A stretch of DNA of 64,000 nt from Rahnella inusitata (GCF_003263515.1 NZ_JYDE01000012.1:1-64000); one strand, 5' to 3'. Positions 8,726-18,697 are shown, counted from the first letter of the stretch. Numbers and translations: made by a program. The notes: generated from the sequence alone by a model not told the origin.

Positions 8726-9748
8726 ATGAGCACCATTGAACAAATTCAAGCCAACGCGGCACCGGTTTCTGCCCTCAAAGGCGAGATGCTGCTGGACGTG
8801 AAAGACCTGCGCGTCACTTTCGAGACGCCTGACGGCGATGTGACTGCGGTCAATGATTTGAACTTCGACCTTCGCGCTGGCGAAACCTTAGGGATCGTCG
8901 GCGAATCCGGTTCCGGTAAATCCCAGACTGCGTTTGCATTGATGGGCCTGCTGGCGAGCAATGGCCGCATCGGCGGCTCAGCGAAATTCAACGGGCGCGA
9001 AATCCTCAATCTGCCGCAAAAGGAGCTGAACAAGCTGCGCGCCGAGCAGATTTCGATGATTTTCCAGGATCCGATGACCTCGCTGAACCCGTACATGCGT
9101 GTCGGTGAGCAACTGATGGAAGTGCTGATGCTGCATAAACACCTCAGCAAACGTGAAGCCTTTGAAGAATCTGTACGTATGCTTGATGCGGTAAAAATGC
9201 CCGAAGCCCGCAAACGTATGAAAATGTTTCCCCACGAATTCTCCGGTGGTATGCGCCAGCGTGTGATGATCGCGATGGCACTGCTGTGTCGTCCGAAACT
9301 GTTGATCGCCGACGAACCCACCACTGCGCTGGATGTAACCGTTCAGGCGCAGATCATGACGCTGCTGAATGAACTGAAAGCTGAGTTCAACACCGCGATC
9401 ATCATGATCACGCACGATCTGGGCGTTGTTGCCGGAATCTGTGACAAAGTGCTGGTGATGTACGCAGGCCGTACTATGGAATATGGCCGCGCCCGCGACG
9501 TGTTCTACGAACCGTGCCATCCGTACTCTATCGGTCTGCTGAACGCTGTTCCGCGTCTTGATGCAGAAGGCGGCGCGATGATGACCATTCCGGGCAATCC
9601 GCCAAACCTGTTGCGTCTGCCAAAAGGCTGTCCGTTCCAGCCGCGTTGTCCGCACTCAATGGACATTTGCGCCACAGCGCCACCGCTTGAGCGTTTCGGT
9701 GATGGTCGTTTGCGTGCCTGCTATAAGCCGCTGGAGGAACTGGTATGA
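8726..9748 (+). CDS. oppD: Oligopeptide transporter ATPase OppD
   Basis: A cytoplasmic ABC ATPase of 340 residues that powers peptide import with OppF. Walker A is GESGSGKS, the signature is FSGGMRQRV and Walker B is LLIADEPTTALD. The C-terminal extension has the Cys-rich GCPFQPRCPHSMDIC region that in this subfamily binds an iron-sulfur cluster. The start has AAGGAG at good spacing. Its stop overlaps the oppF start in ATGA, indicating translational coupling. Confidence 0.97.
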   Translation: MSTIEQIQANAAPVSALKGEMLLDVKDLRVTFETPDGDVTAVNDLNFDLRAGETLGIVGESGSGKSQTAFALMGLLASNGRIGGSAKFNGREILNLPQKELNKLRAEQISMIFQDPMTSLNPYMRVGEQLMEVLMLHKHLSKREAFEESVRMLDAVKMPEARKRMKMFPHEFSGGMRQRVMIAMALLCRPKLLIADEPTTALDVTVQAQIMTLLNELKAEFNTAIIMITHDLGVVAGICDKVLVMYAGRTMEYGRARDVFYEPCHPYSIGLLNAVPRLDAEGGAMMTIPGNPPNLLRLPKGCPFQPRCPHSMDICATAPPLERFGDGRLRACYKPLEELV

Positions 9749-10782
9749 CTGACAATACAATCATGGACAGCTCCGCGATGAACACTCACGCGCCGGAGAA
9801 AAAAGTCCTGTTGGAAGTGGCCGATCTCAAAGTCCATTTCGACATTAAGGACGGTAAGCAGTGGTTCTGGCAGCCATCAAAAACGCTGAAAGCCGTGGAC
9901 GGCGTCACATTGCGTCTTTACGAAGGTGAAACGCTGGGCGTGGTCGGGGAATCCGGCTGTGGTAAGTCAACGTTCGCCCGTGCACTGATCGGTCTGGTGA
10001 AAGCCACTGACGGTCGCGTGGCGTGGCTGGGTAAAGACCTGCTGAACATGTCTGATAACGAGTGGCGTAAAACCCGCAGTGATATTCAGATGATTTTCCA
10101 GGATCCGCTGGCGTCCCTGAATCCGCGTATGACTATCGGCGAAATCATCGCCGAGCCGCTGAAAACCTATAATCCGAATATGCCTCGTTTAGAGGTGAAA
10201 GAGAAAGTGAAGGCGATGATGCTGAAGGTCGGGCTGTTGCCTAACCTGATCAACCGTTACCCGCACGAATTCTCGGGCGGTCAGTGCCAGCGTATTGGTA
10301 TCGCGCGTGCGCTGATCCTTGAGCCTAAGCTGATTATCTGTGACGAACCGGTGTCCGCACTGGATGTGTCGATTCAGGCGCAGGTGGTGAACCTGCTGCA
10401 ACAGTTGCAGCGCGAAATGGGCTTGTCACTGATCTTCATCGCGCACGATCTGGCAGTGGTAAAACACATCTCCGACCGTGTTCTGGTGATGTATCTCGGT
10501 CACGCAGTCGAGCTGGGGACGTATGACGAGGTATATAACAATCCTCAGCATCCGTACACCCGCGCGCTGATGTCTGCGGTGCCGGTGCCGGACCCGGACA
10601 AAGAGCGCAATAAAGTGATTCAGTTGCTGGAAGGGGAGTTACCTTCGCCAATCAATCCGCCTTCCGGCTGCGTGTTCCGTACACGTTGTCCGATTGCCGG
10701 ACCAGAATGTGCGATCACCCGTCCGCTGCTCGAAGGCAGTTTTCGCCATGCGGTTTCCTGCCTGAAAGTCGATCCGCTCTGA
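9745..10782 (+). CDS. oppF: Oligopeptide transporter ATPase OppF
   Basis: The partner ATPase of OppD, 345 residues. Walker A is GESGCGKS, the signature FSGGQCQRIGIARA and Walker B LIICDEPVSALD, with a C-terminal CVFRTRCPIAGPEC motif. The N-terminus is about 11 residues longer than E. coli OppF; a second in-frame ATG 33 bases downstream is possible, but the ATGA overlap with oppD and the GGAGG upstream favour 9745. It is the last gene of oppABCDF, followed by a strong terminator. Confidence 0.96.
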   Translation: MTDNTIMDSSAMNTHAPEKKVLLEVADLKVHFDIKDGKQWFWQPSKTLKAVDGVTLRLYEGETLGVVGESGCGKSTFARALIGLVKATDGRVAWLGKDLLNMSDNEWRKTRSDIQMIFQDPLASLNPRMTIGEIIAEPLKTYNPNMPRLEVKEKVKAMMLKVGLLPNLINRYPHEFSGGQCQRIGIARALILEPKLIICDEPVSALDVSIQAQVVNLLQQLQREMGLSLIFIAHDLAVVKHISDRVLVMYLGHAVELGTYDEVYNNPQHPYTRALMSAVPVPDPDKERNKVIQLLEGELPSPINPPSGCVFRTRCPIAGPECAITRPLLEGSFRHAVSCLKVDPL

Positions 10783-10810
10783 GTCATTTTTGCCTGTCAT
10801 GAAACATAAA

Positions 10811-10838
10811 AAAACCTGCCGCTGGCAGGTTTTTTTTA
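10811..10838. terminator. oppF terminator
   Basis: Stem AACCTGCC (10813-10820) / GGCAGGTT (10824-10831) with loop GCT and a long T run on the plus strand. The A run on the left gives a T run on the minus strand too, so it probably also serves the convergent yciU. Confidence 0.9.
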
Positions 10839-10852
10839 GTGCTGTGTTGAGG

Positions 10853-11203
<351 letters not shown>

Positions 11204-11257
11204 TCAGGCTTTGTCATAGCCGGTACTGCGCGTATTACACCACGCTCAACGCGGCTT

Positions 11258-12718
11258 TTACAGCAGCGGGCTGAAAAAGTAGAACAAACGTTCCACCAGA
11301 CGATGCCAGAAAGGACGTTTCAGCCAGGCCTCGACATCCAGCAGGTGCGAACGTGCGATGTAATCGTCCTGAACGCGACCGAGATCGGCACCGAATCCGG
11401 CATCGTCGATCACCAGTGTGATTTCAAAATTGAGCCACAGGCTGCGCATATCCAGATTCACCGTCCCGACCAGGCTCAGTTGTCCATCCACCAGAATACT
11501 TTTGGTGTGGAGCAGGCCGTCTTCGAACTGGTAAATTTTGACACCGGCTTCCAGCAGCTCGTTGAAGAACGCGCGGCTGGCCCAGCCGACCATCATAGAG
11601 TCATTTTTAAGGGGCAAAATAATGCTGACATCCACACCGCGCTGTGCGGCGGTACAAATCGCATGAAGCAAATCGTCGCTCGGCACCAGATAAGGCGTGG
11701 TCATGACCAGCTGTTCGCGTGCAGAATACGTGGCGGTTAGCAAAGCCTGATGGATCATGTCTTCCGGGAAACCCGGCCCTGACGCGATAACCTGAATCGT
11801 ATGGCCGCTTTCCTGTTCGAACGGCATTTGATTGGTATCAGGTTCCGGTGGCAAAATGCGTTTACCGGTTTCGATTTCCCAGTCGCAGGAATAAACGATA
11901 CCCATGGTGGTCGCAACAGGGCCTTCCATGCGCGCCATCAGATCAACCCACTGACCAACCCCCGCATCCTGTTTAAAGAAGCGCGGATCGACCATGTTCA
12001 TGCTGCCGGTATAAGCGACATAGTTGTCGATTAATACGACTTTACGGTGCTGACGCAGATCCATCCGGCGCAGGAATACACGGAACAAATTGACCTGCAA
12101 CGCTTCTACCACTTCGATACCGGCATTGCGCATCATCGCCGGATACGGGCTGCGAAAGAACGTGACGCTGCCCGCTGAGTCGAGCATCAGACGGCAATGG
12201 ATACCACGTCGGGAAGCCGCCATCAGCGATTCGGCAACCTGATCAACCAGACCGCCGGGCTGCCAGATATAAAACACCATCTCAATGTTGCTGCGCGCGA
12301 GTTCAATGTCACGCATCATCGCTTTAAGCACATCGTCGCTGGTAGTCAGCAGCTGAAGCTGGTTGCCTTTTACCCCCGCGATGCCCTGACGGCGTTCGCA
12401 GAGCTGGAATAAAGAGGCGGCGATTTCACTGGTTTCGGTAGCAAAAATCCGCTGGCAATCTTTCAGATCGTTGAGCCAGCGCGCTGTAGAAGGCCACATC
12501 GCTTTTGCACGTTCGGCGCGACGTTTGCCCAGATGAAGTTCACCAAACGACAGATAGGCGATGATGCCGACCAGAGGAATGATATAGATGATCAGCAGCC
12601 ACGCCATGGCCGAAGGCACGGCACGGCGTTTCATCAAAATGCGCAGAGTGACGCCGGCTATCAGTAACCAGTAACCAAAAACCAAAAATCCGCTGATTAC
12701 CGTATAGAATGTTGTCAT
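11258..12718 (-). CDS. clsA: Cardiolipin synthase A
   Basis: ClsA condenses two phosphatidylglycerols into cardiolipin plus glycerol at the inner membrane. Two N-terminal membrane helices are followed by two phospholipase D domains, each with an HKD motif (HRKVVLID and HTKSILVD) plus GSMN / GTVN partners. I chose the ATG at 12718, giving 486 residues as in E. coli and an N-terminus MTTFYT like MTTVYT; the longer upstream frame is probably untranslated. The gene is monocistronic or shares a transcript with yciU (81-base gap). Confidence 0.96.
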   Translation of the reverse strand: MTTFYTVISGFLVFGYWLLIAGVTLRILMKRRAVPSAMAWLLIIYIIPLVGIIAYLSFGELHLGKRRAERAKAMWPSTARWLNDLKDCQRIFATETSEIAASLFQLCERRQGIAGVKGNQLQLLTTSDDVLKAMMRDIELARSNIEMVFYIWQPGGLVDQVAESLMAASRRGIHCRLMLDSAGSVTFFRSPYPAMMRNAGIEVVEALQVNLFRVFLRRMDLRQHRKVVLIDNYVAYTGSMNMVDPRFFKQDAGVGQWVDLMARMEGPVATTMGIVYSCDWEIETGKRILPPEPDTNQMPFEQESGHTIQVIASGPGFPEDMIHQALLTATYSAREQLVMTTPYLVPSDDLLHAICTAAQRGVDVSIILPLKNDSMMVGWASRAFFNELLEAGVKIYQFEDGLLHTKSILVDGQLSLVGTVNLDMRSLWLNFEITLVIDDAGFGADLGRVQDDYIARSHLLDVEAWLKRPFWHRLVERLFYFFSPLL

Positions 12719-12998
12719 AAAGGCGAAAAATCCTGTTCGCAAGCCATTGGCGTAAGTGTACGTGTTCGGGGAATTCTTTTAACCAACTTTTTCCCACCAA
12801 TCAATCAGCTACCTCTGATTCTGTTAAAGATTGATAAAAATCCTCAGGGTGCTGATATCAAGGTTAGCTGATTACGGGGGACAAGGTGAGAAACAAGACT
12901 TGGATCACAACGTCATCGGCCTATAATGTCCCGGCTAAATTCTTCCGTTCTTATTCTTTCATTATTGAACAGTGACGGCCACCACGGGACACAGGTGT

Positions 12999-13181
12999 AT
13001 GAAACGCAGTAAAAATGAAGTCGGTCGCTGGCGTATGTTACGCCAGACTCAGCGCCGGAGAAGCCGCTGGCTGGAAGGTCAGTCGAGACGCTATCGTCAC
13101 ATCTACCGTATTCGTCAAATCCACCACCAACAACATCAACGCCTGTCATTGTATGCCGTGAACTACGAATGGGGTTCATGA
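12999..13181 (+). CDS. yciY: YciY, small basic protein
   Basis: A 60-residue Arg-rich protein beginning MKRSKNEVGRWRMLRQ, closely resembling E. coli YciY (MKRSRTEVGRWRM...), whose function is unknown. The start is the internal ATG at 12999, which reproduces the E. coli N-terminus and lies close after ACAGGTGT. It is divergent from clsA and convergent with the small zinc-ribbon gene. Confidence 0.82.
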   Translation: MKRSKNEVGRWRMLRQTQRRRSRWLEGQSRRYRHIYRIRQIHHQQHQRLSLYAVNYEWGS

Positions 13182-13343
13182 TTAGCGGGATTTAGGCTGG
13201 AAAAGTGCACCACATTTCTTACAGACCAGCGTGGAGTTTTTGCGAACTTTGGTGCTGATCTGTTCAGCAACATAACCGCATTCCGGACAGGTAACCTTCG
13301 TGGTTTTACTGGTTAGAAACTTCAGTCCGTCGAAGAATGACAT
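13182..13343 (-). CDS. Small zinc-ribbon protein (YnfU-like)
   Basis: A 53-residue protein with two CxxC knuckles (Cys19/Cys22 in TCPECG and Cys41/Cys44 in VCKKCG), a typical treble-clef or zinc-ribbon layout. It resembles the small YnfU-type zinc-binding proteins of enterobacteria, but the identity is tentative and the role unknown. The ATG at 13343 is preceded by GAGGTAA at good spacing. In E. coli this position between yciY and yciI is occupied by the potassium channel kch, which is missing here. Confidence 0.75.
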   Translation of the reverse strand: MSFFDGLKFLTSKTTKVTCPECGYVAEQISTKVRKNSTLVCKKCGALFQPKSR

Positions 13344-13455
13344 AATGCTTACCTCATGGGCAGGGGTAAACATCCTACCACAAAAGCCATGAAAGCATTG
13401 TGACGGCTTTGGGGTTATTGCGCCACGACGGTTCAGGTCGTGACGCAGTTCAGTC

Positions 13456-13752
13456 TCAGAATACGCGTTTAAAGGGTTTCACAGTGACGGCTTTATACAC
13501 GCCAGCCTCAACATACGGGTCAGCATCGGCCCAGGCTTTCGCGCCTTCCAGCGTTTCAAACTCTACCACCAACAGTGAACCGGTCATGCCCGCCGCACCG
13601 GGATCTTCACTGTCGATTGCCGGCGTCGGCCCGCCGATTAACACCCGGCCCAAAGCCTGCAATTTTTGAAGCCTTTCGATATGCGCAGGGCGGGCAGCCG
13701 CACGTTTTTCCAGTGAGTCGGATACATCTTCAGAATAAATAACGTAAAGCAT
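13456..13752 (-). CDS. yciI: YciI family protein
   Basis: A 98-residue cytoplasmic protein with a ferredoxin-like alpha/beta fold, nearly the same length as E. coli YciI. The conserved RPAHIERL histidine and the [16 protein letters not shown] loop, with the Asp of the putative active-site pair, are present. The family has an unproven catalytic role. It lies divergent from tonB. Confidence 0.93.
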   Translation of the reverse strand: MLYVIYSEDVSDSLEKRAAARPAHIERLQKLQALGRVLIGGPTPAIDSEDPGAAGMTGSLLVVEFETLEGAKAWADADPYVEAGVYKAVTVKPFKRVF

Positions 13753-13885
13753 GAGCCACCTTTCTTGTGATTTTAATGAGCAATCTTTCGCGATTTGGCG
13801 CGGGCAGACTGATGTGCAGAATTACCATAGCTAAACCTGAAGCCCGAAGAAAGTGCTTTGCGCGGGATCAAGTCAGAGGTTATTT

Positions 13886-13928
13886 GAGAATAGTTGTCAT
13901 CTCGGTGTTGAATATGATTGCTATTTAC
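13886..13928. promoter_or_regulatory. tonB promoter region with weak Fur-like boxes
   Basis: Two imperfect matches to the 19-base Fur consensus can be seen, at 13886-13904 (about 10/19) and 13910-13928 (about 11/19), 38-80 bases upstream of the tonB start. tonB is iron-regulated by Fur in E. coli. These matches are weak individually. Confidence 0.3.
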
Positions 13929-13965
13929 ATTTAAACTTGCGGCTTCACGGGGAAAAAGAATCATT

Positions 13966-14697
13966 ATGCCGCTAAAAAAGTTTAGGTTTATTCGCAAGGT
14001 TTCTTTGCCGGTGGCGCTTTCCGTCGGCTTACATGCTGTAGTTATTGCCGCCGTGCTGTACGTCACGGTCAGTGACGCACTTAAATTGCCAGTGCAGGAA
14101 CAGAAGGTCATGAGCGTGACGATGGTCAATCCTGCTGACTTTGCGCCGCCTCCGCCACCACCTCAGGCGGAGCCGACACCACCGGAACCTGAGCCAGAAC
14201 CGGAAGTGGTACCTGAGCCGCCACCGCCACCGGAAGCCGTGGTTATCCCGGAACCACCGAAACCTAAACCGAAGCCGGTCAAAAAGCCGGTGGTGAAGCC
14301 GAAGGTGAAACCCGTTGAGCGTCCGGTAGAAAAACCGACGCAAACGGTGCAGACCGCTCCGGTGACCAGTAATCAGCCGGTGACGAAACCGGCCAGCCAG
14401 CCGCCAGCGTCGAGCAACACGCAAAGCACCAGCGGCCCGCGTCCGCTTGAGCGCGGCAAACCGTTCTATCCGGCGCGCGCCTTAGCGCTGCGCATTGATG
14501 GCCGCGTCCGCGTGCAGTTTGACGTAGACAGCGACGGTCGCGTAGAAAACGTGCGTATTCTCTCGGCAGAGCCGCGCAACATGTTTGAACGTGAAGTGAA
14601 ACAGGCAATGCGTAAGTGGCGCTACGAACCCAAAGCGGCCAGTAATCTGGTGGTCAATCTGGTGTTCAAAGTGGAAGGCGGTTCTTCCGTCGAATAA
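13966..14697 (+). CDS. tonB: Energy-transducing protein TonB
   Basis: TonB couples the ExbBD proton-motive complex to outer-membrane siderophore and vitamin B12 receptors. It has an N-terminal membrane anchor with the conserved SxxxH face (SVGLHAVVIAAVLY). A long periplasmic rigid rod of Glu-Pro repeats (PEPEPEPEVVPEPPP) and Lys-Pro repeats (KPKPKPVKKPVVKPKVKP) follows. The C-terminal receptor-binding domain contains YPARALALRIDGRVRVQFDV. I chose the ATG at 13966 (MPLKKFRF), giving 243 residues; the upstream frame has no ribosome site. Confidence 0.96.
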   Translation: MPLKKFRFIRKVSLPVALSVGLHAVVIAAVLYVTVSDALKLPVQEQKVMSVTMVNPADFAPPPPPPQAEPTPPEPEPEPEVVPEPPPPPEAVVIPEPPKPKPKPVKKPVVKPKVKPVERPVEKPTQTVQTAPVTSNQPVTKPASQPPASSNTQSTSGPRPLERGKPFYPARALALRIDGRVRVQFDVDSDGRVENVRILSAEPRNMFEREVKQAMRKWRYEPKAASNLVVNLVFKVEGGSSVE

Positions 14698-14718
14698 TCC
14701 CCGCAGTGTCTGCAATAA

Positions 14719-14748
14719 AAAAGGTCGCCCTCATCAGGCGACCTTTTT
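14719..14748. terminator. Bidirectional terminator tonB / yciA
   Basis: Stem AAGGTCGCC / GGCGACCTT with a 7-base loop, flanked by AAAAAA on the left and TTTTT on the right. It serves both convergent genes. Confidence 0.9.
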
Positions 14749-14773
14749 CGTTTTCATGCATCACATCGCACAA

Positions 14774-15214
14774 TTAATCCTGCGATACACCTTCTGAATC
14801 GACGCTGAAATTACTGCGCCCATCGGGAAGCTGGCGCGATTTGCCTGCTTCATCCACGGCGACATACGTGAAGACCGCTTCAGTGGCTCTGTAACGCTGC
14901 CCTATAGGCTCGGAAGAGACTTTCTTGACCCAGACTTCCACATTGATGGTGATGGAGCTGTTGCCGGTACGGATGCAACGTGCGTAGCAGCACACCACGT
15001 CACCGACGGCGACCGGTTTAAGGAACGTCATGCCGTCCACGCGAACCGTGACAACGCGACCTTTGGCGATCTCCTTCGCCTGGATAGCGCCGCCCATATC
15101 CATCTGCGACATCAGCCATCCGCCGAAGATATCGCCATTCGCATTGGTGTCCGCAGGCATTGCCAGCGTGCGCAGCACCATTTCACCATTAGGTAAGCTA
15201 TGTTTTTCGTTCAT
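14774..15214 (-). CDS. yciA: Acyl-CoA thioesterase YciA
   Basis: A hotdog-fold thioesterase that hydrolyses a broad range of acyl-CoAs. The signature region ADTNANGDIFGGWLMSQMD carries the catalytic Asp and is nearly identical to E. coli YciA. The ATG at 15214 gives 146 residues, slightly longer at the C-terminus than E. coli. A further upstream TTG would add 11 residues without homology. It forms a likely unit with yciB (75-base gap). Confidence 0.94.
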   Translation of the reverse strand: MNEKHSLPNGEMVLRTLAMPADTNANGDIFGGWLMSQMDMGGAIQAKEIAKGRVVTVRVDGMTFLKPVAVGDVVCCYARCIRTGNSSITINVEVWVKKVSSEPIGQRYRATEAVFTYVAVDEAGKSRQLPDGRSNFSVDSEGVSQD

Positions 15215-15288
15215 AGAGAGTTGCTTCACAAAGTTCAATGACTTCAAAAATTAAGGCCTTTCAGAGAAAGGCCCGTGCAGGAGATCGC

Positions 15289-15828
15289 TTATTTTTTTTC
15301 TTCATCCGGCATATGCCGGTAAATATATACGCCGCTCAGCAGGGTAAATACCAGCGTCAGCGCGGTCAGGCCGAAGACTTTAAAGTTAACCCAGATATTT
15401 TGCGGTAACCAGAACGCGACATAAATATTTGCCAGTCCGCATACCAGGAAAAAGATTGCCCAGCTAACGTTGAGTTTATTCCAGACGTGATCCGGCAGCG
15501 TCAGCTCTTTACCCAGCATGCGCTGGATCAGCGGTTTTTTCAGTACCAGCTGGCTAATCAGCAATGCACCAGAGAACAGAACGTAAATCACGGTGACTTT
15601 CCATTTAATGAACTCGTCATTATGGAAAACCAGCGTCAGGGTGCCAAAAACGGCCACCATCGCGAAGGTGATCAGCGTCATTTTTTCAATTTTGCGGTAC
15701 ATCACCCAGGTGATAATCAGGGCCAGTGCGGTGGCGGCAATCAATGCGCCCGATGCGACAAAAATGTCGTAAAGCTTATACACCACAAAAAAGACAATCA
15801 GGGGAAGAAAATCGAGGAGCTGCTTCAT
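15289..15828 (-). CDS. yciB: Inner-membrane septation protein A (YciB)
   Basis: A 179-residue protein with five hydrophobic segments that matches E. coli YciB from [21 protein letters not shown] to [10 protein letters not shown]. The Shigella homologue (IspA/IspZ) is linked to septation and intercellular spread, and E. coli YciB to cell-envelope synthesis. It lies between yciC and yciA on the same strand, but a terminator separates it from yciC. Confidence 0.95.
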   Translation of the reverse strand: MKQLLDFLPLIVFFVVYKLYDIFVASGALIAATALALIITWVMYRKIEKMTLITFAMVAVFGTLTLVFHNDEFIKWKVTVIYVLFSGALLISQLVLKKPLIQRMLGKELTLPDHVWNKLNVSWAIFFLVCGLANIYVAFWLPQNIWVNFKVFGLTALTLVFTLLSGVYIYRHMPDEEKK

Positions 15829-15887
15829 ACTTCATTCCATGTTTTATGTATGGGATGACTATACCGGAATCATTTCGCGGACAAAAG

Positions 15888-15910
15888 AAAAGGGCGCCTG
15901 AGCGCCCTTT
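15888..15910 (-). terminator. yciC terminator
   Basis: Stem AAAGGGCGC / GCGCCCTTT with loop TCAG on the minus strand, followed by TTCTTTT. It separates yciC from yciB. The A-rich opposite flank would also give a T tract on the plus strand. Confidence 0.8.
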
Positions 15911-15927
15911 AAAAAAACATATCAATA

Positions 15928-16680
15928 TTACACGCGTAATTTTGTGTAAAGACGGAACAGATAAATCAGTAATAACGCGGAAACCAGGTTGCTCAGCGCG
16001 CTGAGGATCACCGCGGCGACATCCGGGGACATCATCGACAGACGGCTTACCACCAGCAACAGCACCATTTTCGCCGCCAGCCAGAACATGATAGCCGGAA
16101 CAATGAGACGCAGATTAGCGAAGGCCAGCTTGCTGCTGACTTTGACGGATTTGAAAACGCCGAGCTTTTCATTCACGCACAACACCGGCGACAGACATGT
16201 CGCTACCGCCAGCACGATGCCCGGTACGACGAACAGCGTCAGACCGAGCTGAACCAGCAGGGTGCACAGAAGCATCAGACCGAACAGACGCGGCATGACA
16301 GGTGCGGCTGCGCCGAGTGCGCGAAGAGCGCTGGTACGCATCCCGCCTGAAACCTGTTGCAGCAGAACCAGCATCCCGCCGACCAGCAGTACATTGCCGA
16401 TCAGCGCAGAGAACGTCGCCGCCGCAGACACCTGAAGCAGCACTTTCTGCTGCTCCGGGGACATGCTCTGCACCAGCTCCTGAATGCTCATGCCGGTATT
16501 ACTCAGTAAATCGTCGCTACCGGCGCTGAGCAGGCTCAGCTGATCGCTGCCCGGCATAAAAATCTGGTTCAAGATGACGGTAATTAATGCGGTCATGACA
16601 GCCAGCAGCAAAATGCTACCTAACTGATTACGCATAAAATTGAAACTGTCACGGTACAACGTACTGGCCGTGATAGGCAT
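15928..16680 (-). CDS. yciC: YciC, UPF0259 membrane protein
   Basis: A 250-residue inner-membrane protein with about six hydrophobic segments, matching the UPF0259 family member YciC from [15 protein letters not shown] onward. Its role is undefined, although it is grouped with YciB and OmpW regulons in E. coli. The internal ATG at 16680 was chosen because CAAGGAGCG precedes it and the product then starts as in E. coli. Confidence 0.93.
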   Translation of the reverse strand: MPITASTLYRDSFNFMRNQLGSILLLAVMTALITVILNQIFMPGSDQLSLLSAGSDDLLSNTGMSIQELVQSMSPEQQKVLLQVSAAATFSALIGNVLLVGGMLVLLQQVSGGMRTSALRALGAAAPVMPRLFGLMLLCTLLVQLGLTLFVVPGIVLAVATCLSPVLCVNEKLGVFKSVKVSSKLAFANLRLIVPAIMFWLAAKMVLLLVVSRLSMMSPDVAAVILSALSNLVSALLLIYLFRLYTKLRV

Positions 16681-16808
16681 GAACGCTCCTTGGCAAAAAG
16701 CAAAAATCAATAAGACGGCGATTGTAACCTTTAAATGGGGATCGCCGATAGGTTTGCGCTGACTTCCTGTCAGTTTGCGTGACGAATCGCTGCCTGAGCG
16801 CGTTCGAG

Positions 16809-17171
16809 TTAACTGAAATTTGGAACCGGTAATTTCATCTCCAGCGCAGGCAACCCGTAATGCGCACGGGCGCGGTCGCAGGCAGAATTGCCGACACCGT
16901 CCAGACCGGACTGATCGAATTCGCGGCAGGGCGAAGGGCGGTTGAGGTAAATGGAACAGGAAACGGACTGGCCGACTTCTCCTTCAAGGGCGATACAGCG
17001 CGGCGCTTTGCTGTTGGTGCCTTGCATACAGCTTAAAAAGGGAGTGACTTGCTCTGTCAGCGCCTGCGGAACGTCTCCACCTGCAACCTGAGATTCAGCC
17101 CAATAAAAAGATACCCGGAAATACGCACAGCATGCGCCACAGGTCATGCAAGGGTTGTTCGTTTCGCTCAT
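16809..17171 (-). CDS. YkgJ-family cysteine cluster protein
   Basis: About 120 residues with a dense N-terminal cysteine cluster ([13 protein letters not shown], Cys8, 11, 14, 15) and further cysteines in [29 protein letters not shown] and [11 protein letters not shown]. This is the pattern of the YkgJ/UPF0153 metal or Fe-S binding family. The function is not known. The chosen ATG (17171) begins the conserved part ([11 protein letters not shown]); no strong Shine-Dalgarno is visible, so the true start may differ. It lies between yciC and the divergent ompW. Confidence 0.85.
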   Translation of the reverse strand: MSETNNPCMTCGACCAYFRVSFYWAESQVAGGDVPQALTEQVTPFLSCMQGTNSKAPRCIALEGEVGQSVSCSIYLNRPSPCREFDQSGLDGVGNSACDRARAHYGLPALEMKLPVPNFS

Positions 17172-17298
17172 CTTGGGAAGTGACCGACTCCTTAACGGCA
17201 CCAAACCAAAACCACAATGAATAAGCAAAGTACGCAGCGGCGTTTTTTTAAGCAACAGATATTCGCGGCATTTGAGAAATAAACAAATCCCCTCGTTT

Positions 17299-17312
17299 TT
17301 GATGTAGATCAA
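17299..17312. promoter_or_regulatory. Perfect FNR box upstream of ompW
   Basis: TTGATGTAGATCAA matches TTGAT-N4-ATCAA at all ten positions. It is 151 bases before the ompW start. E. coli ompW is known to be FNR-activated, so this is very likely the ompW site. It could also act on the divergent YkgJ-type gene. Confidence 0.8.
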
Positions 17313-17463
17313 TTCCTTTGTTTTTATAGATTTAGATCGGATTGAGAAAGATGCATTTTCCCTAAATTTGTTTTAAAGATGTGATCCCGCAATGATCAAA
17401 CCATACCAAAGAGTAGGTATCATTCGCGCGGCAAATCAATAATCCACACAAAGGGAAGGGACA

Positions 17464-18096
17464 ATGAAAGCAGCATATTGGGCATTGGTCGCGGCAGCGG
17501 CATTTCCGGCAGTCGCGAGCGCACATCAGGCAGGGGATGTGATTTTTCGTGTAGGGACCGCCACTGTCCGGCCAACCGAAGGGTCTGACAACGTTCTGGG
17601 GCTGGGTTCGTTTGATATTAATAACAATACGCAGATGGGGATGACCCTCGGCTACATGTTCACCGATAACATCGGGATGGAACTGCTGGCGGCCACGCCT
17701 TTCCAGCACAAAGTCGGTCTTAAAAGCACCGGGACCATCGCCGAAGTGAAACAGCTGCCACCATCATTAATGGCGCAGTACTACTTTGGGGATAAGCAAG
17801 ACAAGCTGCGTCCGTACCTTGGCGTTGGTATTAACTACACCACATTTTACGATACCAATTTCAACCAGACGGGCCGCGATGCCGGGTTGTCTGATCTGAG
17901 TGTGAAAGATTCCTGGGGCGTGGCGACGCAGGCCGGTCTTGATTACAACCTCGATGACAACTGGCTGATTAACATGTCGGTGTGGTGGATGGATATCGAT
18001 ACTGAAGTGAAATTCAAAGCCGGTGGCGAGCAGCAAAACATCAACACCCGGATCGACCCATGGGTCTTTATGTTTGGCGTCGGCTATCGTTTCTGA
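17464..18096 (+). CDS. ompW: Outer-membrane protein OmpW
   Basis: An eight-stranded outer-membrane beta barrel that forms a narrow hydrophobic channel. The signal peptide (residues 1-20, ending AVASA) is followed by HQAGDVIFRVGTATVRP, then the family signature YYFGDKQDKLRPYLGVGINYT and a C-terminal aromatic ending GVGYRF typical for BAM recognition. The 210-residue length is normal. A start with AAGGGAAGGGACA upstream and a perfect FNR box support anaerobic control. Confidence 0.96.
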   Translation: MKAAYWALVAAAAFPAVASAHQAGDVIFRVGTATVRPTEGSDNVLGLGSFDINNNTQMGMTLGYMFTDNIGMELLAATPFQHKVGLKSTGTIAEVKQLPPSLMAQYYFGDKQDKLRPYLGVGINYTTFYDTNFNQTGRDAGLSDLSVKDSWGVATQAGLDYNLDDNWLINMSVWWMDIDTEVKFKAGGEQQNINTRIDPWVFMFGVGYRF

Positions 18097-18112
18097 TTGT
18101 TGGGACAGGCAT

Positions 18113-18142
18113 AAAAAAAGAGGCGCTCCGGCGCCTCTTCGC
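18113..18142. terminator. Bidirectional terminator ompW / BON lipoprotein
   Basis: Stem AAGAGGCGC / GCGCCTCTT with loop TCCG, preceded by seven A, which makes a good U tract for the minus-strand gene. The plus-strand U tract is short. Confidence 0.8.
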
Positions 18143-18162
18143 ATTTCTTCAACCGACAGCCC

Positions 18163-18477
18163 TTACTTAAGGCGCATGTCGTTTTCAATGGAGCGAACAC
18201 CGGCCACGCCGCGTGTCACTTCAACCGCACGGTTAGCATCCGCCGTTGACGTTACAAAGCCGCTCAGCTGTACGCGACCTTTAAAGGTTTCGACGCTGAT
18301 TTCGCGTGATGCGATGGTTTTATCCGCCAGCAGGGCTGATTTTACTTTGGTGGTCACGACGGTGTCATCGATATAACCGCCGGTTCCTTCTGATTTTTTT
18401 GTTGGCGCACAGGCGGCAACGGCCATAACCACGACGGCTGCCATACAGAATGCGGACAAGGTTTTGAATAGCTTCAT
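18163..18477 (-). CDS. BON-domain lipoprotein (OsmY-like)
   Basis: A 104-residue exported protein. The signal peptide ends in a lipobox, VAAC with Cys23, predicting a lipidated product. One BON domain follows (about residues 37-103), with the pattern VKSALLADKTI...ISVETFKGRVQLSGFV. BON domains bind phospholipid membranes. OsmY and DolP have two copies; this protein has one. The gene is monocistronic between trpA and ompW, replacing yciEFG of E. coli. The exact role is unknown. Confidence 0.88.
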   Translation of the reverse strand: MKLFKTLSAFCMAAVVVMAVAACAPTKKSEGTGGYIDDTVVTTKVKSALLADKTIASREISVETFKGRVQLSGFVTSTADANRAVEVTRGVAGVRSIENDMRLK

Positions 18478-18653
18478 AAATAACTCTCCATGCTTTGTTA
18501 TAAAACCAAAAGAAACGATCTGTTAAAACCAAACGGTAACTCACGCAAGCAATGCGGTCAGAGCCCGAATAATCATAGGCTTGATGAGTGAATTCAGTTT
18601 GGTTTATTGATGGCGTTTATACAAATATTTGGAGGGAGAAAAATCGTAAGAAA

Positions 18654-18697
18654 TTAAAAAGAAACAGAACGTGAGCATTTTGACGTCTCACGTTCTG
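18654..18697 (-). terminator. trp operon terminator
   Basis: Perfect stem CAGAACGTGAG (18665-18675) / CTCACGTTCTG (18687-18697). On the minus strand it is followed by a T-rich stretch. It lies just after the trpA stop. Confidence 0.8.

Noticed and set aside
14029..14424. 131-codon Arg-rich minus-strand frame in tonB
   Set aside because: It is the antisense of the Pro-Lys/Pro-Glu repeats of TonB and has no other support.
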